DNA of 64,000 nt from Gleditsia sinensis (Eukaryota; Streptophyta; Magnoliopsida; Fabales; Fabaceae): NCBI GenBank assembly GCA_037074535.1, contig CM073463.1:65350595-65414594 (forward strand), written 5' to 3'. The position numbers and the translations under genes were made by a program. The notes below the pieces were generated by a model. The model did not search any database and had not been told where the DNA came from. It was given only the letters and a program-made list of their open reading frames with translations. This document shows positions 45,589 through 56,985 of this stretch, piece after piece. Within the stretch, counting starts at the first letter, position 1, and every line of letters starts with the position of its first letter.

Positions 45589-48500
45589 TATCATAATTGC
45601 CTTAATAGGATAAACTACTAAGCGCGAGTTATGATGGTTATATGTTATTTTGCAACATACTTCCTTCCATATACCACAACATTAGTAGCCAACCACACTA
45701 GGTCTATAAGCAATATATAAATTCATATTGATTTACAATGATGTTTTATAAAGACTTTTCTTGTAATTTCTCAACAGTCAATTATGTGTACACCATAATA
45801 AGAAACAAGAATTATATTTTTCAGAAGCACACAGAGTGTCATCATACATAAATTATTCATAATTACAACCAAGACCCATTACATGTACATGTTCCTTAAA
45901 AAATCTTGGTTGTAAACCTTTATTTAAAGGATCAGCAATCATTAGATCTCCAAATGTTTTTATTAAACACTCTTTGTTTCTAAACCTCGTCTTTAACTAC
46001 CAAATACTTGAATTCCATATGTTTGGTACCTCTTGCATATTTGTATTTTTTTGGAGAAGAAAACTACTGCAACATTATATCACAATAAGTTTTTAGCGGC
46101 TTGGTAATACTTTCTACAACCCTAAGTCCTAGAATAAAGTTCTGCAGCCACAATGCATGAGTTGCAACTTCATAACATGCTATTCTTTTTTCATAGTGGA
46201 TGAAGTGATAATAGACTCTTTTCCACTTTTTCACGGGACTGCTCCTTCCCTCTATAGAAACAGGTAACCAAAAGTGGACTTTATACTATCAAGAAATATA
46301 GCAAAATCTGAATCTAAATATCCAATCTTCTATAGGAACATGTTATTCTTTTAGGTGCCTTAAGACTTTCTTTGCAACTTTCCAATTATCCATTCTAAGA
46401 TTACTTTGACACCTGCCTAATATCCCAAATGAAAAGCTAATGTTGGGTCTTGTACAGGTCTATGCATATATTAAACTACCCACAACAGAGGCATATTATA
46501 ATTTTTTAGACATTGCATAAGGCTAAGCTTATCCTCTTTCTATATTGGAACAAGTCTAGTTAAACAATTTTTCAAATTGAATCTCTCTAAAAATCTTTCA
46601 ATATAAACTTTCTAAGACAATTCTATCATGGAATGTTTCAATTCCTATCACATGAGATCCTTTTCCAATATCTTTCATTTCAAAATTTTTAGAGAGACAT
46701 ACTTTAGTTGTCACGCTTCCATTTAAGAGAACGTGATTGTTATGAGTAGCAGATAACTTTAATGTTATTGTATTGCATACTTGCTTCAAGTATATTATAT
46801 ATTAGGATTAATATCATACATTTACAAGTTCTACAATATAATCAAATATACAAGCTAAGTTTTTATACACATATTACAGCAAAAAATAAGGATCATGTCT
46901 GTGTCGTTCAGAGTATACTCTAGAATACAAGTACAAAATAATTTAAACACTGTGAGCCTTGAAAGCAACGTAGACTCACTTAGAAAGTATGATACTTATT
47001 TGATCACGTAGCTGCAGGACCAAACTCTGTATCCTTATTTGAAAAAAATGTAAATATCGTGTAGTGAGTTTGACAACTTAGTGAGCAGATAATACTTTCT
47101 ATGACCTCTTAGGTTAACATATGGATATACTCATATTTTAAAATTTATCACGTAGAAATTTACAGTTCGAAAATACATCTATATGGGAGCCATATTTCAA
47201 ATATTCTCAAATCAAATGATATTCAGACATCCAAAACCATATACTATACTGTATGATCATTAAACAAATGTTACTATGCATCAAAATATTTCACATGAAA
47301 ATATAAGGAAGATCCCATATCAGAACCACCATATTAGAGTTCAAGTCTTTCCATACTTTAGTGGTATAAGATTTGCCTATATTTAGCATCTCAGTTAAAG
47401 TTTACCCTACCATCATTCAAGAGAACAAATGAAGGGACTCTAATATGGGCAATTTTTCAAGCATACAACAAGAGAGGCAAGTCACATATCATATAGTTAG
47501 CATCTCGCCCAAATAAGAGGCATCCCGCTCTCTTTCACATATCATATCCCGTGAATTAGACGTCACACGAGGTTAGCACCACCCCTGCTAGCTGAAGTAT
47601 CAAGGTGCATCAAGACTAACATCGTTTGCTGTTAGCAAACAATATTTCTAAAAAGATTCTTCCACAAAAATCATATTTGCATATATAGCATATCGTTCAA
47701 AACAAAGGTTCTAGTATAATACAGAATTTTCAATTTCAGTACAATTTCTCTGTCAGAAACTTTCCAATCAGGGTAATCACATATACATGCCTATTTTCAA
47801 GACAATTTTATAGCTTTACATATCAATACCACATGCACAATATATTTTCTTTACCATATAATGAGAAATACAATTTAAAATCACAAATTCAATGAGTTCA
47901 AAACTCCATTTTCAAAACCATACTCTTCTTGAACTATATATCATATTGTAACAATTCAGATAATTTAATTTAGTTCAGAGACATATAAAAGTATAAATAA
48001 CTTGTAAACATAATCAATTATCCATTTAAAGTTCAAGAAGAGCATAAAATAAGTCATAGAAAGAATTATCTACTCACAAAGTTAGGGTTCCAAGTTGAGC
48101 TACCCCAAAATTGATGTTTCTAGTCCACATCAAGTCAAATAGACCTAAAAAACAGTCAGCAAGGTCCAAAAACCTAGAAAATGACTCCGAATTCACAAAA
48201 TTTGGCCTCTGGGAGCTCGATCAACGCATCAGGGTTGCTGGGCCACGCTCTGCATGCCCCACTGCAGGGGCTACGCATGGGCTTCACGCGCCAAAGAAGA
48301 ATCGGCGCGTGGGGGCACATGAGAGATAGTCTTGGCCTAAAATTTGAGATCTTAAGATTTCGATATCTGCTGGATCTATCTACTTTGTTAGTTTTTGGGT
48401 TTGAAAACCATAGATAGGAGTTTCAGAACTTACCTCTTTAGGTGATTTTTCCCTCCATTTTTCAGTCAATCTCCGGCCAATTTTTCACAAACCAATCAAA

Positions 48501-50220
48501 TGGATTCGTAGAACTCTTTTTTCTGAGTCTGTTGGCAGTGGTGGTGTCGAAATCCGAGGTCTAGAAGTGCTAGAATTCTAGAGAGAAGTTTTGGGGTTTC
48601 TAGAGAGAGAAATTAGGGAGAGAGAGAAATCCATATTTTTCATCTCCTTGTGCCACAGAGGCTCTAAAATATCATGGGGGACCATTCTGCAAAAATTCAA
48701 TTTTTGAAGGAGGTCCTTGCAAATTTTTCTTATTTACATTTTGACCCCTAAACTTTTAGAAAATTGCATTTTGGCCCCAAAACGTAAATCCTCATATTAT
48801 CTTTATAATTCTTTAACATTGTAATAAATAAATATATTTTCAACAATACTTATCTTCATTTATCATAATCCTTATTTACATTCATAATATTTTTAAGGCT
48901 ATTACATTAGTGTCCTATAAAATGTCCAAATCATTAGCAACAAGCAAAATGTCATCAACATGCATAATAAAAAATATAAACTTACTCCCACTGGCCTTTG
49001 GTATATATGATGGTCAACAATATTTTTAGTAAAACCATTGTTTGAGAAGTTTTTTTGAGTTCATATATTGACTTTTTGGGTTTGCACAACATGTGATCTT
49101 TTCCTTCTATTGAGAAACCTTCATATTGGTCCATATAAACATCTTCCTCAAGATATCCATGGATGATTGTTGGTTTCACATCCATTTAGTATAATTGTAA
49201 ATCATAATGAGCCACCAATATCATAATAATTCTTAATGAGTTATTTTTAGAGATAGGAGAAAATGTCTCCTTATAATCAATACAATCTTTCTAGTGTAAT
49301 ATTTGGTAACAAATCTAACTTTATATTGTTCTATATTGCACCACTAGAGTCACATTTAGTCTTGAAGGCCCATTTACACCAAACTCTTTTAAAACCTTTA
49401 GACAATTCAACAAGATCCCAAACTTTTTTTGTTTCACTGATTTCAACTCATCCCTCATGGCGTCAATCTATTTATTAGATTCTTCACATTTTATGGCTTG
49501 TGAAAATTAGAATGTGTCTTTACTGATTTCAATATTAATTAACTCTTGTAAATAAGCCACATAATCATTTGGAATAGTAGAATTCTTTTCTCTTTGAGAT
49601 TGTCTTAATGTTATTTCTTGTGATCTTTGTATGTTAGATTTGTGTGAGTTAGTTTCATTAATAGGTGAATCTTTAATTATTTGCTCTTCATTATTGTCAA
49701 AACATTGTTCAATATTTGGAGCAATTTGGGATACAGTAATAGTATTGGGTAAACCATTCATTAGAACTTCCTATATATACACCTTTTGTGTTTCATCACT
49801 ACCACTATCCTCACCATTTTCAATGAATATAACATTACCAGTTTCAACAATTCTCAAACTATGATTAAGAAAATAAAACCTCTATCCTTTAGATTTCTTG
49901 GGGTAACTAATAAAGTAACCACTTATCGTAAGAGAATCTAACTTATTTTATAAACTCTTGCTTTCATTGGGTAACCCTAAATATGTAGGTGCCTTAAGCT
50001 AAGTTTCCTTTTTGCCCACAGTTCGAAAGGAGTTTTTGAAATTGCCTTACTAAGAATCATATTTAATATGTATATAGTGGTTCTAAGCACATACGTCCAC
50101 AATGATTTGGGTAACTGGGAATTACTTATAATACAACTAACCATATTCATTAATGTCTGGTTACATCTCTCAGCTACACATTTTGTTGAGCTGTGCTTGG
50201 TATAATGTATTGGAGACATA
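45589..50220 (-). pseudogene. Ty1/Copia pol remnant, split by solo LTR 2
   Basis: Reading leftward. Integrase end 50219-49977 (AERCNQTLMNMV, LPKSLWTYVLRT, KTPFELWAKRK). Linker 49761-49507 (QSQREKNSTIPNDYVAYLQE). RT 49185-48982 (MDVKPTIIHGYLEEDVYMDQ, KKSIYELKK) then DDILLVANDLDIL near 48950. After the solo LTR it continues with KVCLSKNFEMKDIGKGSHVI (46700-46600), RNase H near 46500-46000, and the end IADPLNKGLQP near 45900. Many stops and frameshifts. No gag, primer site or LTR could be identified; 45589-45860 may hold part of an LTR. It is a truncated inactive copy. Confidence 0.85.
46709..48906 (-). mobile_element. Solo LTR 2 (relative of the D LTR) inside the Copia remnant
   Basis: 2,198 bp, plus-strand TGTCACGC to GGCTATTACA, with TTAGT at 46704-46708 and again at 48907-48911. 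Excision rejoins the Copia RT reading. The interior matches the complement of the D LTR, including the GC-rich patch (48230-48310). No internal region. Confidence 0.93.
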
Positions 50221-51785
50221 TACCATGTTTTTGAGAAACTTAGTAAATGGGCTCAAATATTCTCTTGAAGCACATATACCATGTCTTTTGAGAAACGCAG
50301 TAAATGGACTTGTATATTGTCTTGTAGACTTTAGCCTATTTTGACAGTACTACCTAAGATAAAGTTAAGGGATGGAAAGATTGTTGACAGATGTCTATAA
50401 ATACCTTTTATGTTGTAATTAATCATAGCAATTAGTGTATAATTTACAATATATTATAAAAAGGAAGTTGTATCATGACTATAAGCTATAACTTTTGTTT
50501 TAATGATAAGTCTCTTGGTGACAAAATCAATGGTTAATAGAAATTTGTCAAGATTTATTTTTTGTGTGGTTCAATGCCTTTTTGTTGGTTTAGCAAATAA
50601 CTAAACCAAATACTTGAAGGTCAAAGCTTAGTGCTTAATTAAATTAAATAGTGTTAAAACATAAATGGAGTCTAACAAAGATCATTGTTTGAAAATTACC
50701 TCCCGTGTGTGATCACATTGGAGCAAGTATTCTTAATCAATAGATTGTCTTTATCCTCTTTAGCATAGCATTTTATTGAATTTATGGTGCATCATTTCAT
50801 TAGCCTTTGAAAAGCTAGGCTATGACTTTCGGTTCATCAAAGCATAAACCAATTTTGGAAGCCAGTCTTGTCTCAACAATGTTTACAAAATTAATTAGTT
50901 GATTCAATAATCCTGTCAACAAACTCAATAATATCTAAGGACAAGGTTTAATGCTTAGATTTTAGGTAATCTTCATTTAGCAATTTCTTCCGTATACCAA
51001 AGCTTTATTTATAAACAATTGAAATAAGAAATTCTAATAAAATATGATGATTGTGATAGAATCTCCTTGAGGGTGATAATACACAAACTTGTGCCTTTTA
51101 AGTTGTAAATAAACTTGAGTTCAATAGTTAAAAGACCTTTTCAATGTGAGGAGTTCGATCCCACAAAAAAAATATTTTTGAGAAAGAAGAACTTCATTAC
51201 TTCGAACAACATTAGTTGTATACCCATAAAATTCTTGTATGAACCCAAAAAACAGCTTTAGTTATATCTCCTAACTAATCCCACATTACCCAAATTATAA
51301 ATTTTTAAATCTTCAATAATAATGAAATCATAAAGTAAAAAATAATAATAATTCTTCATTCTTATTCAGCATCGTTCTACAAAATAGGTCGAATAATCAA
51401 AATAAAATTTGAGTCACCTAACATTTTATCACAAGATATAGACATTAGACATAATCAAAAACATAGACACATGACAGGAGATATATATGATTTAACACAA
51501 TAAAATATAGAATAAATTACTCTTTTTTTCTTTTTTTTTCTTAGTAATACTTTTATTGCATAGCTCTTTTATCTATTTTAAAAATATATACAGATCTTTC
51601 TTAAAACTAAAAATATAGAAAAAAAAAAAGGATCTCATCTTTTATGATTAATGCGCTTATTATACTATTTTTCTTTTATTATGAAATATATATACACAAA
51701 TATCTCTTAAAAATTTAAAAAAAGCTACAAATTAATCTAAATGTCTCAAAAATATTTTATGAATGAGAAAATAATAATAAAATAG
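50221..51785. other. AT-rich DNA without recognisable genes
   Basis: A pair of roughly 60-bp direct repeats (CATATACCATGT...GAGAAAC..AGTAAATGG) lies at about 50218-50335. The rest shows neither long ORFs nor transposon ends that I can identify. Confidence 0.45.
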
Positions 51786-52510
51786 CACTTTCACAAATTT
51801 TCTTTCTAATTCATTGTTTTATAATACTAATTATTCCTTCTCAAAATAATAGTGAAGTGATTTGAGTTATCAAAATAGCAATTTCGTTAACTTAGACACG
51901 TGGTTGAAAATTGAGAAGAAGAAAAAATTGAGACAGTGATCTTTTATTTCTTTTTGTTTTTTGTTTTTTTTTCTTTCATAAAAAGTATTAAAAATATTTA
52001 AGTTAAATTGTAGTATTTTTTTTTAAAGAGAGATTCATGTATATTTTTATAATAGAGGGGATGGCTATGTAATAAGAATATTAATAATGGGATGGAAGAA
52101 TATTTTACTCTTATATTTAAGGAAAGTTTGTGTATATTTTTTTAATAGAACTTTCACAAATTTTCTTTCTAATTCATTGTTTTCTAATACTAATTATTCC
52201 TTCTCAAAACAATAGTGAAGTGATTTGAGTCATCAAAATAGCAATTTGGTTAACTTAGAAACTTGGTTGAAAATTGAGAAGAATTTTTTTGAGAGAGTGA
52301 TCTTTTAGTTATTTATTTTTTGTTTGTTTTTATTTCATAAAAAGTATTTAAGATATTTAAGTTAAGTTGTTGTATTTTTTTTTATTTCAAAGAGATATTC
52401 ACGTATATTTTCATAATAGAAAGGATGGTTGTGTGATAAAAATATTAATAAATGGATGCAAGAATATTTTACTCTTACATTTAAAAAAAGTTTGTATATA
52501 TTTTTAATAG
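51786..52510. repeat. Direct tandem duplication of about 360 bp
   Basis: 51786-52145 and 52146-52510 align, both starting CTTTCACAAATTTTCTTTC. They share GTGAAGTGATTTGAGT and TTGAAAATTGAGAAGAA and diverge by small changes. Part of a third copy seems to continue at 62330-62400 on the far side of element D. Confidence 0.85.
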
Positions 52511-52517
52511 ATATGAG

Positions 52518-52522
52518 CGTAG
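52518..52522. repeat. Target-site duplication of element D, left copy
   Basis: CGTAG, repeated exactly at 62315-62319. Confidence 0.97.
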
Positions 52523-54854
52523 TGTAATAGCCGTAAAGTTAACGAGAAAGTTCAACTAAAGGAATTTAGAATAAAAGTGACAATTTTGGAAAATGGAGAT
52601 TTTAATTAAGGAAAATTTGGAATTAAAACAAAGGATTTCAAAAATGGAATTAGGACACGGTGAAAATAAGTTATTATTTATATGGATTAAAGAATTATAA
52701 AAGAAATGTTAAGAATTTACGTTTCGGAGCAAAAATGCAATTTCTTAAAAGTTTCGGGGTTAAAAAAAATAAATAAGAAAAATTTGCAAGGACCTTCCGC
52801 TAAAAGTGAAATTTTGCAGAAAGGTCCCCCGAGATATTTTAAGGGCCTCAATCACTCCGGAAGCAATCATTCGCAGATTTTTCCATCTCTCTTCAGAAAA
52901 CTCTCCCCGAAAACCCTCTAACTTCTCTCTAAGATTTCTTCGCCTACGGACCTCGGATTTCGACACCACCACCACCAACGGACTCAGGACGAAGAGTTCT
53001 TCGAATCCATCCGATTGGTTTCTGGAGAATTGGCCGGAAATTGGTTGGAAAATTGAAGGGAAAAACGGCCAAAAAGGTAACCTCCGAAACTCCTACTTTT
53101 AGTTCTCAAACGCCAAAACTGACACCGTAGATCGATCCAGAAGGCACCGAAACCTTTGGATCTCAAATTTCAGGCCGATCCACCACCGCACGCGCCCCCA
53201 CGCGCCGCTTCTCCTTCGGCGAGTGACGCCCACGCGCAGCTCCTCGGGCGGCGCGTGTAGCGCGTGGCAGCCGGACCTCCTCGCGTTGACCTGCGTTGAC
53301 CGAGCTCCCGGAGGCCAAATTTCGCAAATCCGGAGTCGTTTTCAAGGTTTTCGGACGTTCCGGACTCGATTTTGGGGTTTATTTCACTGAATTCGGATCA
53401 GAAAATAGGATTTTAAGGGTATCCAACTTTGTGCTTCAAAGAGGTGAGTAGATGATTCTTTCTATGGCTTGTTTTTACTCTTCTTGAACTTTACATTGAT
53501 AAATGAGTATGATTACATGTTATTTATACTTCCATATGTTCTTGAAATGGTTTGGAAATGTCTGAAATATTTAATATATGATATGTAGTTCAAGAAGAGT
53601 TTGATTTTGCAATAAGTTTTGAAACACATTAAGCATGTGATTTTTATACGTATTTCGCATGACATGGCAAAGAAAATATGTTATACATGTGACATTGATT
53701 TTATAGTGATATGTTTGCCTTGGATATGGGCATGTATACATGTTTCCCCTGAATGGGAAGTTTTGACATATGAGTATTTTGAGACTGAAAGTCTGTATTA
53801 TAATGAGAATTTATACTGGATTATATGGCATATGTGCATGTAATATTTTCTGTGGAGGAATCCTATTGGAAACACTGTCTGCTAACAGCAGGTGATGTTA
53901 GCCCTGGTGTGCACCTTGATTGCCTCAGCTAGCAGGGGAGGTGGTGCTAGCCTCGTGTGAGGGCCAACACACGGGAGATTATATGTGAAGGAGAGCGGAA
54001 TGCCTCCTATATATGGGCGAGATGCCAGTTATGAGATGTTATTTTGCCTTCCCTTGCTGTGTGCTTGGGAAAGACCCATACAGAGTCCCTTCGCGTGTCC
54101 TCTTGATTGGTAGTAGGGCAAACCTCAGCGGGATGCTGAGTTTAGGCAAATCCTATACCACCAAAGTACGGAAGGGGTCAAACTCTTATGGTGGTTCTGA
54201 TATGGGATCCTCCGAATATTTTAACAGAAATGTTTTGATGCATAGCATAATTTGATTAATAATTTTACAGTATTGAATATGATTTTGAACTTGATATGAG
54301 CATTGTTTATACAGTATCGCATACAGTTTGAAAGACTTGATTATGATTTTTGAACAGAGAATATTTGAAAATGCGGGTCCCATAAGAATGTACTTCTGAA
54401 CGGTATATTTTGATCTGATAAGTTTTACAATATGAGTACATCCTTATGTTGACCTGAGAAGTCATAGGAGGTGTTATCTGCTCACTGAGTTGTAAAACTC
54501 ACTACACGTGGTTGACATATTTTTCAGATAAAGACCCAGAATTTGGTCCCGCAGCTACTTGACTGACTAGGTGTCGTGCTTCAGTGGTGAGCCTAACTTG
54601 TTTCTAGGCTCTCAGTGTATGATATTGTAATATATTTGTACTCTAGTGTTGCTCTGAAAGTCACAGGCAGGATCCTTGTTTCCGCTGTAAACTTGATGTA
54701 TATAGATTTGGCATGTATAATTATTGGTTTTTTGTAAACTTGTGAACGTTGAATAATATTTGAATATGTGTTATCGTGAGATCATTTGTACATGTGTAAT
54801 GAAAAGATTTTCGGATAGTAAGGGTATTCGCGTTCGTAAAGTACGGACGTGACA
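52523..54854 (+). repeat. Element D 5' LTR
   Basis: TGTAATAGCCGTAAAG to GGACGTGACA. It contains a GC-rich patch (about 53170-53345, CACGCGCC-rich) unusual in this AT-rich window. Small ORFs in it recur in the 3' LTR and are not genes. Confidence 0.97.
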
Positions 54855-54857
54855 AGT

Positions 54858-54869
54858 TGGTATCAGAGC
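54858..54869 (+). other. Primer-binding site of element D
   Basis: TGGTATCAGAGC, complementary to initiator tRNA-Met, 3 bp after the LTR. Confidence 0.93.
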
Positions 54870-55067
54870 ATTAGGTTTCCCTGTGACAATCAGAGCAAGG
54901 GATTCTTTAGTAGGACCTTTAGTATCGATATGAGCCGGACATATTTATACTTCAGGTGCTGCTGAGAGAATCTATAGGATATTCACTTCCTTTCCAAGTG
55001 TCTTTAAATTCCTTGAGTAAAGTTTGAATACATGTGTCTTAAAGAGGTGTTTTATTCTGTATAGTTA

Positions 55068-56933
55068 ATGATGCCGCCAAGAACTAGAGCGGTCACTAGA
55101 GAAGAAGCTGTAGATCGTGCACCCTCTACAGAAGAGTCTGCACAATCTACAATACCAGTACAAAGAGGCCGTGGTAGAGGCCGACCTAGAGGAAGAGGAA
55201 GAGGTAGAGGTAGAGGACGTGCACGGGGTTTGAGAACCCCAAGACAAGGAGAACAGACTCCTGTACCTGATAGAGTTCCTGAGGAAAGAGTAGAAACCCC
55301 TCAGGAGCCACCTGATAGAAACGCTGATATGATTGCTGGTATCCATAGAAGTTTAGAAACATTGGCTGGATTTATAGTGGAACAGGGTAGAAGGGAAGGC
55401 CAGCCAGCAGAACATGATCCTGAAGTGCAAGAACTGGGAAGAACAGCTGACCAAGAGGATAAGCTGAGAGGGATTGAGGTGTCATTACCGCAATTCCTTA
55501 AGTTAAAACCTCCGACTTTTTCTGGGTCAGATGTTCAGGAAGATCCACAGATTTTTATTGATGCTGTGGAACGAATTTTCAGAGCTTTGGGGTGCTCTAG
55601 TAGAAGATCCGTGGAGTTGGTGTCTTTTCAACTATCTGATGTGGCCCAAGTTTGGTTTGAGACATTTGTACAAGGACGGGCAGCTGTTTTACCACCAATG
55701 GAGTGGAACGAATTTAAGGAAGCATTTATGAATCGCTTTCTACCAACAAGTGAAAGAGACAAGAGGGCCAGAGAGTTTGAGGAATTGAAACAAACACCAA
55801 ACATGTCAGTTTCTGAATATGACATTCGTTTTACCCGATTGTCCAGATATGCACCATACCTGGTCCCAACTGAAAAGGATAGAATTAAGAGGTTTGTTTT
55901 GGGATTGATACGCCCCTTGTTTAAGTCAGTGGGTCCTCAGATGGATCATTTTTCAACTTATTCAGCAGCTGTGAACTGTGCTAGGATGATGGAAACACGA
56001 GAGCAAGCTGACATAGAAAGTTTTAAGAGAAGGAAGAGAGATCGAGATAGTAATGTCCAGACTAGATCTAATCCTACTGTTAGTGGGTCAAGATTTCAAA
56101 ATCCACAGCGTTTTAATCAAGCAGGAGCTGGTAGTTCTAACCAGCCATCAGTTAATATTAACAAGCAGAGAATGTTCCAAAGAGATATGAGACCCCCGAG
56201 TCAGCAAGACTCAAGATCTATTCCACTATGTCCACATTGTGGTAGGTCCCATACTGGACAATGTCGCAGAGAAACTGGTGCATGTTTTAAGTGTGGACAA
56301 ATGGGTCATCTGATGAGGAATTGTCCACAACTGCGAAGTTTTAGTCAAGCAACAGTGCAACCAGCTTTACCCCCTGCATCTGTGCCAGCACGACCTATTC
56401 GAGCAGCCTCGGTCCAAGCAAGTAGTGTGGGTCCTGGTAGAGGATCAGGAAATCGAGGGCGAGAACCAGCTCGTGTTTTTGCCTTGACACGACAGGATGC
56501 TCAGGCCTCAAATGCAGTTATGACAGGTACATTATCAGTATGTTCCCATAAAGCATATGTTCTGTTCGATCCTGGTTCTACTCATTCTTATATATCACCA
56601 TGCTTTGCTAAGAACTTGGATAGAGATCCTGCTAGCTTGCATTGTTCTTTCATGGTTGCTACTCCTATGGGAGAACTTCTAGTAGTAAATGATGTGTATA
56701 AATCATGTGAGATTTCGATAGAAGGCAAGGAGACTCTTATAGATTTGATAGTTCTAAATATGATAGACTTTGACGTGATTTTGGGAATGGATTGGTTGGC
56801 ATCATTCCATGCCATTCTAGACTGTCATCATAAGGTGATTAAGTTTAATGTACCTGGAGAATCCTCCTTTATGATACAAGGAGATTGTAGTAAGAAGTCT
56901 AGTAAATTTAATTTCCGCCTTAACAGCTCATAA
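55068..56933 (+). CDS. Element D Gag-protease
   Basis: 621 residues. Residues about 20-75 are an Arg/Gly-rich basic region. The Gag domain is about 140-310 (FLKLKPPTFSG, EFKEAFMNRFLP, RFTRLSRYAPYL). Two zinc-finger-like motifs follow: CPHCGRSHTGQC from 388 and the knuckle CFKCGQMGHLMRNC from 406. The retropepsin active site is Asp501 (FDPGSTHSYI), followed by DVILGMDWL near 570. The last residues are out of frame because of an extra A in the run at 56904-56906; in B the frame continues into RT. Gag forms the particle and binds element RNA, and the protease matures it. Confidence 0.93.
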   Translation: MMPPRTRAVTREEAVDRAPSTEESAQSTIPVQRGRGRGRPRGRGRGRGRGRARGLRTPRQGEQTPVPDRVPEERVETPQEPPDRNADMIAGIHRSLETLAGFIVEQGRREGQPAEHDPEVQELGRTADQEDKLRGIEVSLPQFLKLKPPTFSGSDVQEDPQIFIDAVERIFRALGCSSRRSVELVSFQLSDVAQVWFETFVQGRAAVLPPMEWNEFKEAFMNRFLPTSERDKRAREFEELKQTPNMSVSEYDIRFTRLSRYAPYLVPTEKDRIKRFVLGLIRPLFKSVGPQMDHFSTYSAAVNCARMMETREQADIESFKRRKRDRDSNVQTRSNPTVSGSRFQNPQRFNQAGAGSSNQPSVNINKQRMFQRDMRPPSQQDSRSIPLCPHCGRSHTGQCRRETGACFKCGQMGHLMRNCPQLRSFSQATVQPALPPASVPARPIRAASVQASSVGPGRGSGNRGREPARVFALTRQDAQASNAVMTGTLSVCSHKAYVLFDPGSTHSYISPCFAKNLDRDPASLHCSFMVATPMGELLVVNDVYKSCEISIEGKETLIDLIVLNMIDFDVILGMDWLASFHAILDCHHKVIKFNVPGESSFMIQGDCSKKSSKFNFRLNSS

Positions 56934-56985
56934 ACTGTTACGAAGAGGGTGTCAGGGATATCTGGCAATAGTCAAGGATGTTGAT

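Noticed and set aside
53163..53345. Arg/Ala-rich small ORF and other 60-98 codon ORFs in the D LTR, repeated at 60166-60805
   Set aside because: They occur identically in both LTRs and are explained by LTR duplication and the GC-rich patch.
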